Of a stretch of DNA of 64,000 nucleotides, positions 34,584 to 43,933 are shown piece after piece. The stretch lies in contig NZ_BMJC01000009.1 of NCBI RefSeq assembly GCF_014642875.1, positions 62,001-126,000 of the forward strand. Direction: 5' to 3'. The position numbers were made by a program, and so were the translations under genes. The notes below the pieces were generated by a model. The model saw only the letters and a program-made list of their open reading frames with translations, searched no databases and was not told the DNA's origin. Numbering within the stretch: position 1 is the first letter of the stretch; the number at the start of each line of letters is the position of its first letter. Source of the stretch: Puia dinghuensis (GTDB lineage Bacteria; Bacteroidota; Bacteroidia; Chitinophagales; Chitinophagaceae).

Positions 34584-34662
34584 GTGCGGCTTGCGGGGAC
34601 GGCCGGAGGTGGAGATTGGGCGCGGCTTGCGGGGGCGGAGAATAGGTGCGGCTTGCGGGGAC
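34569..34662. repeat. 31-bp tandem repeat, three units, spanning the oxidoreductase stop
   Basis: Units start at about 34569, 34600 and 34631. The first and third are identical over 32 bp, and the middle one is diverged but keeps the GCGGCTTGCGGGG-like core. The first unit contains the stop codon (TAG at 34581-34583) of the flavoprotein gene. This is a small GC-rich minisatellite that could vary in copy number. Confidence 0.75.
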
Positions 34663-34679
34663 AATAAAAATTTTACGAT

Positions 34680-35120
34680 ATGGGAACGAATGCGGCTTTT
34701 GCCCCGGTGTTGGCGATAAAGGTGCTTGCGCCGGCGGTGGAGTTTTATAAGAAGGCGTTTGGCGCCGAGGAGGTGCTGATCGTCAAGAATGAGGATGGGT
34801 CGATCCATGTGGCCGAGCTTACGTTTCAGGGGATGGTGTTTCATCTGCACCAGGAGATGCCGGGGCCGGGGAAGGAGCGGGCGCCGGAGACGGTGGCGGG
34901 AACGACGGTGGATGTGGGGGTGTTTCTGGACGATCCGGACTCGTTGATGGACAAGGCTTTAGCGGCGGGCGCCCGGCTTCTCAGCGCGATGAAGGATTAT
35001 GAGTATGGGTACCGGCAGGGATCGTTTGAGGACCCGTTTGGGCATCATTGGACCTTGCAGAAGAAGCTGGCGAATGCGTGGACGGGGGTGATTGGGCCGG
35101 ATGGTCAAAAGGTAGGTTGA
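34680..35120 (+). CDS. VOC (glyoxalase/bleomycin-resistance fold) family protein, PhnB-like
   Basis: The 146-residue protein has the paired beta-alpha-beta modules of the vicinal oxygen chelate fold: VLAIKVLAPAVEFYKKAFGAEEV at the start and GVFLDDPDSLMDKALAAGARLL in the second half. It ends with the common DPFGHHWTLQKK. PhnB-like VOC proteins bind metals and small molecules, but the substrate is unknown. It starts 17 bp after the tandem repeat and ends 53 bp before rpsA. Confidence 0.85.
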   Translation: MGTNAAFAPVLAIKVLAPAVEFYKKAFGAEEVLIVKNEDGSIHVAELTFQGMVFHLHQEMPGPGKERAPETVAGTTVDVGVFLDDPDSLMDKALAAGARLLSAMKDYEYGYRQGSFEDPFGHHWTLQKKLANAWTGVIGPDGQKVG

Positions 35121-35143
35121 CGAGTAGATTTTTCGTATCTTTG
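35117..35143 (+). promoter_or_regulatory. Promoter of rpsA
   Basis: TTG at 35117-35119 and TATCTTTG at 35136-35143 match the Bacteroidota consensus with a 16-bp spacer. The box overlaps the end of the upstream gene. The rpsA ATG is 30 bp downstream. Confidence 0.65.
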
Positions 35144-35173
35144 CAGCCCCGATCAAAAACCCGGGGTTTTATT

Positions 35174-37090
35174 ATGTCTGAAAACAATATTGTTAACTCA
35201 AACGCTGAATCACAGGAGACTGCGGAAGTGGCAACTGCTGCTACGGAGTCTACAGCGACAACAAAAGCACCTGTGCCTGTGCAGACTGCACATGATGATT
35301 TTGACTGGAGCATTGACAAACGGAATGTAGCCGTTTACACCAAAGAAGAAAAGGAAAAGTATGACATGGTGTATGAGGGAACATTCATAGCCATCACCGA
35401 CGGCGAACTGGTAAAAGGCCTTGTAGTGGGCTTGACCAAGACGGACGTTGTGGTGAACATTGGTTTTAAGAGCGATGGTCTTGTTTCGCTGAACGAATTC
35501 CGTGACCTGCAGAATCTCCGGACGGGTGACGAAGTAGAAGTGATGGTTGTGGAAAAGGAAGACCGCGAAGGTCACCTGCACCTGAGCCGGAAACAAGCGC
35601 GGATCACGCGTGCGTGGGAGAAGATCGTGGAAGTACACAAGACCGGCGAAGTGGTCACGGGTACCGTTACCAGCAAGACCAAGGGCGGCCTGATCGTCGA
35701 CGTGTTCGGGATGGAGACCTTCTTACCCGGCAGCCAGATCGACGTGAAGCCTGTTACCGACTATGATCAGTTCGTAGGTAAGACGATGGAGTTCAAGGTG
35801 GTGAAGATAAACGAAGCCATCAAGAACGCCGTTGTATCCCACAAGGCCCTTATCGAGAGCGATATCGAAGCACAACGCGCCGAGATCATCAGCAAGCTGG
35901 AGAAAGGCCAGGTGTTGGAAGGTACGATCAAGAATATCACCGACTTTGGCGCCTTTATGGACCTGGGTGGCCTGGACGGTCTGCTGTATATCACCGATAT
36001 TTCCTGGGGACGTATCAGCCATCCGAGCGAGGTGCTGAAGCTGGACCAGAAACTGCAGGTGGTGGTGTTGGATTTCGACGATGGCAAGAAACGTATAAGC
36101 CTTGGTCTGAAACAGCTGACTCCGCATCCCTGGGATGTGCTGCCTGAGACGATCAAGGAAGGTGAGATCGTTAAGGGTAAGGTGGTCAATATCGAAGACT
36201 ACGGTGCATTTCTGGAGATCATGCCGGGCGTAGAGGGTCTGGTACACGTGAGCGAGATCACCTGGGCGAACACTCCGATAAATGCAAAAGAATTCTTCAA
36301 ACTGGGCGACGAGCACCAGGCGAAGGTTGTTACGCTTGACAAGGATGCACGCAAGATGAGCTTGTCCATCAAGCAGCTGAGCGAGGACCCCTGGAATACG
36401 ATCGAAGTCAAATTCCCTGTTGGCAGCAAGCATAACGGGCTGGTGAAGAACATTACGCCTTACGGGGTGTTTGTCGAGCTGGCTCCTGGCATTGGTGGAA
36501 TGATCCACATTAGTGATCTGAGCTGGCTGAAACGATTCAACCATCCGTCGGAATACACTAAGGTTGGTCAGCACATAGATGTTATGATACTGGGTATCGA
36601 CAAGGATAACCGCAAGCTGCAGCTTGGCCACAAACAGCTGGAAGAAGATCCCTGGAATGCGCTGGAGGAAACCTTCTCCGTTGGCTCCGTTCACGAAGGC
36701 CTCGTTATCCGCAAGGATGAGAAGGGCGCCATCGTGCAGCTGCCTTATGGACTGGAAGGCTTTGCTCCCAACCGTCACCTCAACAAGGAAGACGGCAAGC
36801 AGGTGCAGGCGGATGAGACGGCTCCGTTCATGGTGATCGAGTTCGATCGCAATGAAAAGCGGATCGTGTTGTCTCATACCCGTATCTGGGAACAGTCGAA
36901 GCATGAAGAGAAGGAAGCTGCCAAGAAGGAAGCAAGGGTTGATGCTGACAAGACGCGTAAGGCTGTAAAGAATATCCAGCAAAAGGTTGAAAAGCCGACG
37001 CTTGGTGATCTCGGCGCCTTAGCTTCTATCAAGGAGAAGCTGAAGCAGGAAGAGAAGGATCAGCATGCTGGTGGTGAAGAGAAGAAATAA
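35174..37090 (+). CDS. rpsA: 30S ribosomal protein S1
   Basis: S1 recruits and unfolds mRNA on the 30S subunit. The 638-residue protein has a Ser/Thr/Ala-rich acidic N-terminus (1-45) and then six S1 repeats. Clear cores are GLIVDVFGMETFLPGSQID, DFGAFMDLGGLDGLLYITDISWGRISHP, DYGAFLEIMPGVEGLVHVSEITW and YGVFVELAPGIGGMIHISDLSW. The tail is Lys/Glu-rich. The ATG at 35174 follows a good promoter; an upstream in-frame GTG/ATG extension would precede that promoter. Bacteroidota S1 is thought to matter especially because Shine-Dalgarno sites are rare. Confidence 0.96.
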   Translation: MSENNIVNSNAESQETAEVATAATESTATTKAPVPVQTAHDDFDWSIDKRNVAVYTKEEKEKYDMVYEGTFIAITDGELVKGLVVGLTKTDVVVNIGFKSDGLVSLNEFRDLQNLRTGDEVEVMVVEKEDREGHLHLSRKQARITRAWEKIVEVHKTGEVVTGTVTSKTKGGLIVDVFGMETFLPGSQIDVKPVTDYDQFVGKTMEFKVVKINEAIKNAVVSHKALIESDIEAQRAEIISKLEKGQVLEGTIKNITDFGAFMDLGGLDGLLYITDISWGRISHPSEVLKLDQKLQVVVLDFDDGKKRISLGLKQLTPHPWDVLPETIKEGEIVKGKVVNIEDYGAFLEIMPGVEGLVHVSEITWANTPINAKEFFKLGDEHQAKVVTLDKDARKMSLSIKQLSEDPWNTIEVKFPVGSKHNGLVKNITPYGVFVELAPGIGGMIHISDLSWLKRFNHPSEYTKVGQHIDVMILGIDKDNRKLQLGHKQLEEDPWNALEETFSVGSVHEGLVIRKDEKGAIVQLPYGLEGFAPNRHLNKEDGKQVQADETAPFMVIEFDRNEKRIVLSHTRIWEQSKHEEKEAAKKEARVDADKTRKAVKNIQQKVEKPTLGDLGALASIKEKLKQEEKDQHAGGEEKK

Positions 37091-37111
37091 GACGCGTATT
37101 ACGCAAAATAT

Positions 37112-37139
37112 AAACCCGGTCTGGCGACCGGGTTTTTTT
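37112..37139. terminator. Terminator between convergent rpsA and HAD gene
   Basis: AAACCCGGT (37112-37120) pairs with ACCGGGTTT (37127-37135) around CTGGCG and is followed by TTTT. It lies 21 bp after the rpsA stop. Its T-run overlaps the stop of the convergent phosphatase gene. Confidence 0.85.
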
Positions 37140-37797
37140 ATGCGAGGGACTGAAGATGCTGGTCGGTGAAGTCGAGCAGTGAGCCCAGCTTCAGATCGGC
37201 GGCGCCCCATTTGGGGAGGTGGGCCTGATCGTGGACGGGCACGACGACACATTTCATGCGGGCTGCCTTGGCGGCGATGAGGCCGTTGAATGAATCTTCG
37301 AAGGCCAGGCAATTCAGGGGACTCACGGCGAGGGCTTCGGCACAGTCCATATACACTTGGGGATGAGGTTTGCCATAGGGCAGGTGTTCGGCAGAGGCGA
37401 CGGCTTCAAATTCGGATGCGATGCCTAGTTTCTCCACGACGACGTTGACGAGTGCAAGGGGAGAAGAGGTTGCCAATCCAATATGAAACCCGTGGCTTTT
37501 GAAGAAATCGATGATCTGCCTCACGCCGGGCAGGGGTGCGGCATTGGCTTTTATCCTTTCGATGACATGCTGATGTAATGCTGCTTCGGCCGCCGGTATC
37601 CTTTCCTTGCCGATGCCGAAATGCGAGAACCAGTAGTCGAGCCATTCACGCGTGCGAAGCCCGGTGGTGTGGTGATATTGAACCGGTGTGAGCGTGACTT
37701 GAAATTGCAGCAGCGTTTCCATACCGGCTTCCTGCCAGCAGGGTTCGGAGTCGATGAGCAGACCATCCATGTCGAAGATAACGGTGTTGAGTGGCAT
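37138..37797 (-). CDS. HAD-superfamily phosphatase (beta-phosphoglucomutase/HxpB-like)
   Basis: The 219-residue HAD hydrolase has motif I FDMDGLLIDSEP (Asp9, Asp11), a helical cap (about 20-90), motif II ATSSP near residue 110, Lys of motif III in YGKPHPQVY, and motif IV FEDSFNG. It resembles E. coli HxpB/YniC (2-deoxyglucose-6-phosphatase) and beta-phosphoglucomutases. The SSP and GKPHP context favours a sugar-phosphate phosphatase. A minus-strand TAACTTTG box (37805-37812) is 8 bp from the ATG. Confidence 0.88.
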   Translation of the reverse strand: MPLNTVIFDMDGLLIDSEPCWQEAGMETLLQFQVTLTPVQYHHTTGLRTREWLDYWFSHFGIGKERIPAAEAALHQHVIERIKANAAPLPGVRQIIDFFKSHGFHIGLATSSPLALVNVVVEKLGIASEFEAVASAEHLPYGKPHPQVYMDCAEALAVSPLNCLAFEDSFNGLIAAKAARMKCVVVPVHDQAHLPKWGAADLKLGSLLDFTDQHLQSLA

Positions 37798-37804
37798 AGG
37801 GGGG

Positions 37805-37812
37805 CAAAGTTA
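37805..37812 (-). promoter_or_regulatory. Candidate -7 box of the HAD phosphatase gene
   Basis: On the minus strand the sequence reads TAACTTTG, matching TAnnTTTG. It is 8 bases before the ATG at 37797, which would give a very short or absent 5' leader. No clear -33 box is seen. Confidence 0.4.
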
Positions 37813-37848
37813 GCAGATGTGTGCAGTATTCCGTAATTTAGAGGTATA

Positions 37849-38613
37849 ATGCGATTGACCGAACGATTAAAGAATTTCAAACTGGTGCGGAAGCTGGTGT
37901 ATGCCGCCGTGGGATTGATCTCCTATCCGGGGCTGACGATGGTGAACCGCTTAAAGATCAGCGGCACGGAGCATTTGCGTAAACTGCCGAGGGGGAATGT
38001 GCTGTTTGTCAGTAACCACCAGACGTATTTTGCCGATGTGATCACTTTCCTGCATATTTTCTGTGCTGTGAAATGGGGAAAGAAAGACCGGCTTGGCTTG
38101 CCTTATTATTTGTTAAATCCGTTCACGAATGTTTATTACGTTGCGGCGGAAGAGACGATGCGCGCTACCTGGGTGAGCCGGTTGTTTACCTTGGGCGGGG
38201 CGCTTACGGTGAAGCGGACGTGGAATAATGGGAGCACCGATGTGAGACGGGGACTGGACCCGTCGGATACGCGGAAGATCTTCCGGGCCCTGGAGAAGAG
38301 CTGGGTGATCACCTTCCCCCAGGGAACTACCAAGGCGTTTGCCCCGGGACGGAAAGGCACGGCGCATATCATCAAACAAACCAGGCCGATCGTTGTACCG
38401 GTGGTGATCAACGGGTTTTGGCGGGCTTTTGATAAGAAGGGGTTGAAGTTTAAGAAGAAGGGAACGGAGCTTTCTGTTAGATTTAAGGAGCCGATGGTGA
38501 TCGATTATGATGCTCCGGTGGAGAAGATATTGGATCAGGTGATGGATGCGATAGAGCAGAGTAAGAAATATATGACGGAGGGGACGCATCATTGGGTGAA
38601 AGAGCCGGCATGA
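37849..38613 (+). CDS. 1-acyl-sn-glycerol-3-phosphate acyltransferase-like (PlsC family)
   Basis: The 254-residue membrane-associated acyltransferase has SNHQTYFAD (His57 and Asp63), a glycerophosphate-binding stretch after it, and FPQGTTKAFAPG corresponding to the FPEGTRS motif. Between the catalytic His and Asp there are five residues instead of the usual four. I recall the same NHQTYFAD form from other Bacteroidota members. It should transfer an acyl chain in phospholipid or ornithine-lipid synthesis; the acceptor is uncertain. It is 18 bp before the exported TPR gene. Confidence 0.85.
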   Translation: MRLTERLKNFKLVRKLVYAAVGLISYPGLTMVNRLKISGTEHLRKLPRGNVLFVSNHQTYFADVITFLHIFCAVKWGKKDRLGLPYYLLNPFTNVYYVAAEETMRATWVSRLFTLGGALTVKRTWNNGSTDVRRGLDPSDTRKIFRALEKSWVITFPQGTTKAFAPGRKGTAHIIKQTRPIVVPVVINGFWRAFDKKGLKFKKKGTELSVRFKEPMVIDYDAPVEKILDQVMDAIEQSKKYMTEGTHHWVKEPA

Positions 38614-38631
38614 TCGCGTGGCCCGCCGGGT

Positions 38632-40347
38632 ATGGAGTCCGGGGTCAGTATATTTGAAATTATGTGGCGAGTCGCTTTCATATTGCTACTATTATTCCCG
38701 GGTGGGACGCGGTTGTTGCGAGAGAGCGAGGCAGTTATCGATTGTTCGCCTTCCCAGGCACCGGGGGAGCTTCTTCCTGATGGGGATGGCCGGTATGCGC
38801 CGGTGTTTCCGGGCTGGGGCCATTATCATTATCCCATTTCCACTACCAATGACAGCGCGCAGTATTATTTTGACCAGGGGCTGAGTCTTTATTACAGTTA
38901 CCATCTGAAGGAATCGCTTGCCTCCTTTAAAGAGGCTTCGCTGAAAGACAGCAATTGCGCCATGACCTATTGGGGCCAGGCATTGGCGATGGGGCCTTAT
39001 TACAACAGTGTCTATCAATATAAGCAGCCTCCGGCCGTGTTGCCGGTGCTTGCGAGGATGGACCTGCTGGCGGACAAGGCGCCGGTGAAGGAGAAAGATC
39101 TGGCAGCGGCGATGGACCACCGGTATTCTGCCGATGTGACGGACAGCCGCCGCACAGCGTTGAACGCGGCCTACTCGGCGCGCATGGCAGCACTGATCGG
39201 GAAGTATCCCGGCGACAAAGACATTAAAGCACTATATATCGACGGGGTGATGACCGAACATGCGTGGGATATGTGGGATAGTAAAGGGTCGCCAAAGCCC
39301 TGGACGCCCGAACTGGTGAAGTATTGCGAGGAGATCCTTGCCGCCGATGCGTATCACCCCGCCGCGCTGCATTATCATATTCATTTATTGGAGGCTTCCC
39401 TGCACCCGGAGGTTACGCTTGCGAGCGCCGAGAAGTTGAAGGACCTCATGCCCGGTGTTGCGCATATGGTGCATATGGCGAGTCATTCGTATCAGCGGAC
39501 GGGGCTTTATGCGCGCGGGGTGGCCATAAATGAACTGGCGCTTGCGGCACAGCAGCAATATGATTCGCTTGCGAGTTCGCTGCACCTGGGAAGTTATGTC
39601 ATCCACTACCATGCGGTGGAGGCTTTTTGCGCAATGAATGGTGCGATGTATGCCAAGGCGATGCAGGCGGCGGAGAAATGCCGTCAGATGCCGGTATTTT
39701 CTGATGGGGTGACCGTGCCCAGGAGCGATCTGCAATACCTTTATATGATGCCGGTCTTCGCCGAGGTGAGAATGGGGAAATGGCAGGCGATACTTTCCCG
39801 GCCGGTGCCCGACAGCCACTGGGTCTATGCCAGTCTGTTGAGCGATTTTGCCAGGGGGATGGCGTTTGTGCGATTGGGCGACAAGACATCGGCCAGGCGT
39901 TGCCTGGATAGTCTGCGCGTTGCTTTGAAGGACCCGGTGTTGACGGTGCATTTCCCGCCCAGGAATGATGCCATTACAGGGGCTTCTATTGCGGAGGCTA
40001 TGCTGGAAGGGGAGTTGTTTTTTGCTGATAAGAAGCCTTCCGCGGCGATGACGGCTTTTGACAGGGCGATGCGGCTCGAAGATGGGATGACGTATGGTGA
40101 GCCAAAGGACTGGCCTTTGCCGGCGCGACATTTTGCCGGGGAGTGGCTGCTGAAATTGCATCGACCGGACGAGGCTGAACGGTTGTACCGGGATGATCTG
40201 ACAGCCAATCCGGGGAATGGTTGGGCTTTGCTGGGGCTGGCGCAATGCCTGGAGGCGCGGGGTTCAAAGGGCGCAGCGGAATACCGGGCGTTGGCGAGGG
40301 AGGCTTTTGCGAGCGCGGAGGAAATCCCGCCTGCGTCGGCGTATTAG
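38632..40347 (+). CDS. Exported/membrane-anchored TPR-like protein
   Basis: The 571-residue protein has an N-terminal hydrophobic segment (about 12-24). Helical repeats follow: AQYYFDQGLSLYYSYHLKESLASFKEASLKDSNCAMTYWGQALAMGPYYN is a recognisable TPR-like pair, and later repeats include HPAALHYHIHLLEASLHPE and GNGWALLGLAQCLEARG. I recognise this general family (exported tetratricopeptide proteins with YWG-A-GPYYN) but not its function. An alternative start at 38662 would place the hydrophobic segment right at the N-terminus. It overlaps the convergent gene by 4 bp. Confidence 0.8.
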   Translation: MESGVSIFEIMWRVAFILLLLFPGGTRLLRESEAVIDCSPSQAPGELLPDGDGRYAPVFPGWGHYHYPISTTNDSAQYYFDQGLSLYYSYHLKESLASFKEASLKDSNCAMTYWGQALAMGPYYNSVYQYKQPPAVLPVLARMDLLADKAPVKEKDLAAAMDHRYSADVTDSRRTALNAAYSARMAALIGKYPGDKDIKALYIDGVMTEHAWDMWDSKGSPKPWTPELVKYCEEILAADAYHPAALHYHIHLLEASLHPEVTLASAEKLKDLMPGVAHMVHMASHSYQRTGLYARGVAINELALAAQQQYDSLASSLHLGSYVIHYHAVEAFCAMNGAMYAKAMQAAEKCRQMPVFSDGVTVPRSDLQYLYMMPVFAEVRMGKWQAILSRPVPDSHWVYASLLSDFARGMAFVRLGDKTSARRCLDSLRVALKDPVLTVHFPPRNDAITGASIAEAMLEGELFFADKKPSAAMTAFDRAMRLEDGMTYGEPKDWPLPARHFAGEWLLKLHRPDEAERLYRDDLTANPGNGWALLGLAQCLEARGSKGAAEYRALAREAFASAEEIPPASAY

Positions 40348-42782
40348 GGGTGTCCTACGGAAATCGTGCTGATCGAATAACCAACCAGGCCTTCCGGGGT
40401 CATACCTTGTACTACAAGCGCAAATTTACCTTTGAGATCGGATGTGTAAAGCAGGAGCTGTTTTTTGCCGGCACTGTCCGTCTCAATTTCCGGGGACCAC
40501 AGGAGCTGGTTGCGGAGATCGGGTATGGTGCTCCGGACTCCGGGCTCATAGACGGGGGAGTAGAACTCCTGGTGTTGCTGGAGTCCATTATACTGGATGA
40601 CCAGGGCAGAAGGATCCAGGTGGTAGCCGCCCAGATCGCCGTCGTAAGACAAAAAACTCACAATTCCATCGCTGATAGAAGGACCGAAAAAATACCGATG
40701 TGGCACGACATCTATTTTTTCGATCTTCAGTGGGTTGACTCCAATCATCTTGTCGCCGTCGAATACGGGAAAGCCATCGATGAGCAGGAGCGGATCATCA
40801 TCAAAAAAGATGTTGAATAAGCTGTTCATGACCCGGAAATAAGCGCGGCCGGAATTTCTTCGTACGCGTACATCGTTTACAAATTCCCGAATGACTTCGT
40901 CCATCGTCACAAAGCGCGTGTAGTCATCGAGGCTATAGCTGAGGTCGGCATGACCATAAAAACCCGTGGTGTCGCCGGGGGGAAGTGGAAGAAGATGGTG
41001 CTTTTCCGCTGCCCGGTAGGCATTTTCCACCTGCACGCTGATGCTGCGATCGAGCAGCTGGCTGCGGGCCCTTGAAGGGAAGAGGGAATCGGCCGGTGGT
41101 TGCCAGGAGGGACGGTCGGAGAAGGGGTTGGCAATATCGATGCGATAGTTGCTATCAGTGAGACTGTTGGTTTGTGCAATGATCTCCTTGTTGCCATAGA
41201 AATTGCCGACATTAAAATACAGGGTTCCATCGGGGTTGCTTAGGGCGGAGGAGAAGATGAAGGGTTTGCCCGGGATGGAGAGGTAGCCGATGGCCGGAGG
41301 AGGGGGTAGATTGGTGTGTTTATCCATCATCTTTGCGGAGATGACCAGGGCATTTGTCTCCGGGCGGAATTCAAAATATGGTTTTTTATTCTGCAGGATG
41401 TCTTCCCAGCGGAAACGTGTCCATCCCTGGGTGAGCATTAGATCGTCCAGGGCTTCTGTCGTTGCGGGGTTCACACTGGCAAAATAGTAGTCGGGGGAAT
41501 CGATCTTGCCTTTGAGATCGGAGGTTAGCAGCAAATAGTTGAGGATATTCTCGCCAGGGATGGGTTGGAGGGAGTCGTGGAGGAATACGGATAGGGAAAG
41601 GTTGGCGGGTACGGGATGGCCGGAGGGGTCTGTCGTGGTCAGGTGGACGGTTAGCTTTTCGCGCGGGCCATAGGTGAAGGATGGGGTGGCGGGGAGGATG
41701 TTGCCTGTATCGCGGCCAGTGATGTTCACGGCGATGTGTACCTGCTGTCTGGGCGGTTTACACCAGAGCCGTTCGCAGACCGGTAGTCTTTCGCTGTTTA
41801 GAATGGTAAAATGGGATATCCCGTCGTCGAGGCTGTCGATGTTGACCTGGAAGCTGGTTGCATTATTTTTTAGCTGATTTACCCGGATGAACTTCACACG
41901 GCCGCGGGTGTGTACGAAGAGATATGCGACTGAGTTGGCGGGGGCAGATGGGACGGATGAAGTGGTGACGGTGATGTCAAGGTTGTTACCTATCGGTTGA
42001 TCGAGATGCATTACATAGCCCTGGTCGTATGCGGTTGGGAGTTTTTCGGTGAGGGTCGAAGAGGGAGTCTCTACGTGCGCATAGTAGGTATTGCCTTTGA
42101 CGGGGGTAAGCGGGAATGTTCCCATACCGAAGCGGTTGGAGTGAAAGCTGGCTACTGTATCCTGGTGCTGGTTGACGACGACGCCGTGGCAGGGGATGCC
42201 CTTGCCGGTGGGGTTGACCGCTTTGAAGGCGACGATAGAGGTGAGGCCGTTGACGAGGTTGCCGCCTTCGGGGAAGAATTGGATATTGCCGGCTACGTGG
42301 TGGGGGGAATCAGGAATGGGGGGCTCGCTGACTGTGTTTTCGCTGAGGGTGTTGAGGATCGTGACGTTTTGCTGGTAATAACCGTCGGGGCTGAAATTCT
42401 TCATCCAATTGGTATAGGCGCGAAAGATATAATGACCCGATCGGATGGATGGGGCGATGCGGAAATAGCCATCGCCTTTGCCGTTGCGCAGCTGCACTTT
42501 CTCCTGGAGGACGGCTTTCTGATCGCGATCGATGAGTTCGACATAGCTCACGGCGGAAAGGGAATCGGGAATATCGGAGGACGCGTCGACGGCATAAATT
42601 TTAAACCATAGGGTCTCTCCGGCCAGGTAGAAGGTTTTGTCCACGTGCACGAACAGCTTTTCCCGGGGAGCTTGTGACTGGTAGCGAATGAAGGAAGCTT
42701 GCAGGCTATCCTTTTCCGGTTGCGCCAGCAAGGCGGTGCAGAAAAGGAGGGATATAGCTGTGATTACTATTTGTTTTTTCAC
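40344..42782 (-). CDS. Outer-membrane-associated MG2-like protein with TonB plug-like domain
   Basis: The 812-residue exported protein starts with GTG and reads MKKQIVITAISLLFCTALLAQ. Residues 40-330 contain macroglobulin-like (MG2) beta modules, for example KLFVHVDKTFYLAGETLWFKIYAVD. Near 640-720 there is a receptor-plug-like part (FVTMDEVIREFVNDVRVRR, LLLIDGFPVFDGDKMIGVNPLKIEKIDVVP). Such proteins occur with Bacteroidota TonB systems, probably on the periplasmic side; exact role unknown. The GTG start overlaps the upstream stop (GTGA), which fixes it. It is last in a four-gene operon. Confidence 0.85.
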   Translation of the reverse strand: MKKQIVITAISLLFCTALLAQPEKDSLQASFIRYQSQAPREKLFVHVDKTFYLAGETLWFKIYAVDASSDIPDSLSAVSYVELIDRDQKAVLQEKVQLRNGKGDGYFRIAPSIRSGHYIFRAYTNWMKNFSPDGYYQQNVTILNTLSENTVSEPPIPDSPHHVAGNIQFFPEGGNLVNGLTSIVAFKAVNPTGKGIPCHGVVVNQHQDTVASFHSNRFGMGTFPLTPVKGNTYYAHVETPSSTLTEKLPTAYDQGYVMHLDQPIGNNLDITVTTSSVPSAPANSVAYLFVHTRGRVKFIRVNQLKNNATSFQVNIDSLDDGISHFTILNSERLPVCERLWCKPPRQQVHIAVNITGRDTGNILPATPSFTYGPREKLTVHLTTTDPSGHPVPANLSLSVFLHDSLQPIPGENILNYLLLTSDLKGKIDSPDYYFASVNPATTEALDDLMLTQGWTRFRWEDILQNKKPYFEFRPETNALVISAKMMDKHTNLPPPPAIGYLSIPGKPFIFSSALSNPDGTLYFNVGNFYGNKEIIAQTNSLTDSNYRIDIANPFSDRPSWQPPADSLFPSRARSQLLDRSISVQVENAYRAAEKHHLLPLPPGDTTGFYGHADLSYSLDDYTRFVTMDEVIREFVNDVRVRRNSGRAYFRVMNSLFNIFFDDDPLLLIDGFPVFDGDKMIGVNPLKIEKIDVVPHRYFFGPSISDGIVSFLSYDGDLGGYHLDPSALVIQYNGLQQHQEFYSPVYEPGVRSTIPDLRNQLLWSPEIETDSAGKKQLLLYTSDLKGKFALVVQGMTPEGLVGYSISTISVGHP

Positions 42783-43930
42783 CAGAATGAGGGTTTTATG
42801 CTTGTGCCGCCCGAAACCGTGCAATCCAGGCATTTGCGGGGGGCGAGGACCAGGGGCCCGGCGCTGACAAAGTACCATGGGGCATACGTTGTATCAGGGT
42901 AATTGTATGAAAAAGGATCAGCAGGATTGACTGGCAGGTTTCTGGTAGTGCCAGGGCATGAGTAGGGAAGCGGAAAGCGTATCCAATTCTGCAGGCTGGC
43001 GTTGGAAATGAATAGCCGCCGTTGTTGCAGAGAGCAGGCGCTAAGGAACCCAATGACGGGTTCGGAGGGGTCGGTAAGGCAATGGATATTGCCGATGAGC
43101 TGGCTCGGTTGCAGATCGAAAAGCGTCCCCGTATTCTGGGTGGTTTTTTGGATAAGGAGCCAATAGTTATGCGCCTCTTCCGTCTGGGCATATTGGCGGA
43201 CCAGGATGCTATACCCGATGTACAGTTTTGTGTCGCCGTTGGAAAAAGTTGCCAGGGGAGATCCGACGATGGTATCACTGGCAAGCGCAGTGGAACTGGC
43301 AAGCAGGACGTTGGTTGAGGGGGCGGTGGTCCAGCAGCGATAATGATAGTTGGTGTCAGTATCGATGACCCTGCCATTGACGACAGTCCAGGAGGTAGAC
43401 AGTGCGGCATCGTGCTCCCAGGTTTCAATATAGTCATACCGGTAGTAGCGGGTGTTGCCTGAGGGGTCATGCGTGTTTACATAGATGGTGAGATCGCCGG
43501 GTTGACGCCAGTACAGGCTATCGATGGGCGGTGTTTGTTTGCAGGGGACCGCATCTGTGGCATATTTCCGGTTGTCCGCGGTGGTGATCTTAAGGCTATA
43601 TTGTTGGGTGATATCCAGGTTGAGCGCGGCGCTGGTATACGTGCCGGCGCCGGTGAGATCGGTGAGCGGATATGTGGCGCCGTTGGAGCTGACGATGAAT
43701 ATCCGGGCATTGCGTTCGGGGATGCCCGAGAGGGTGGAGTCGTTGAGTCCGTTTGTTCTATTCAGCTTAAAGGTGGTGATGGTGTTGGCCCCGGTGTTGA
43801 TAAAACCGTCTACCACCAGATAGCTGTTCACGGCTTTCACGGCCGGCGGGGCATAGGCTTGTCTGCAGCGGATGGCGTCGATGAGCAGCGCCAGCAGGCA
43901 AAGGGATATATGGGTGAGTCGTGGGCGCAT
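42779..43930 (-). CDS. DUF4249 family lipoprotein/exported protein
   Basis: The 383-residue protein has a hydrophobic leader with a cysteine near residue 22 that could be a lipobox. Typical DUF4249 segments follow: LVVDGFINTGANTITTFKLNRT, YSLKITTADNRKYATDAVPCKQTPPIDSLYW and RYYRYDYIETWEHD, plus Cys-rich C-terminal turns (RKCLDC). DUF4249 proteins pair with STN-containing TonB receptors in Bacteroidota and may be surface ligand-binding partners. It follows the receptor gene by 3 bp and overlaps the next gene by 4 bp. Confidence 0.88.
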   Translation of the reverse strand: MRPRLTHISLCLLALLIDAIRCRQAYAPPAVKAVNSYLVVDGFINTGANTITTFKLNRTNGLNDSTLSGIPERNARIFIVSSNGATYPLTDLTGAGTYTSAALNLDITQQYSLKITTADNRKYATDAVPCKQTPPIDSLYWRQPGDLTIYVNTHDPSGNTRYYRYDYIETWEHDAALSTSWTVVNGRVIDTDTNYHYRCWTTAPSTNVLLASSTALASDTIVGSPLATFSNGDTKLYIGYSILVRQYAQTEEAHNYWLLIQKTTQNTGTLFDLQPSQLIGNIHCLTDPSEPVIGFLSACSLQQRRLFISNASLQNWIRFPLPYSCPGTTRNLPVNPADPFSYNYPDTTYAPWYFVSAGPLVLAPRKCLDCTVSGGTSIKPSFW

Positions 43931-43933
43931 GGA

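Noticed and set aside
34569-34662. CRISPR array
   Set aside because: The units are adjacent without unique spacers and overlap a coding end. No cas genes are present.
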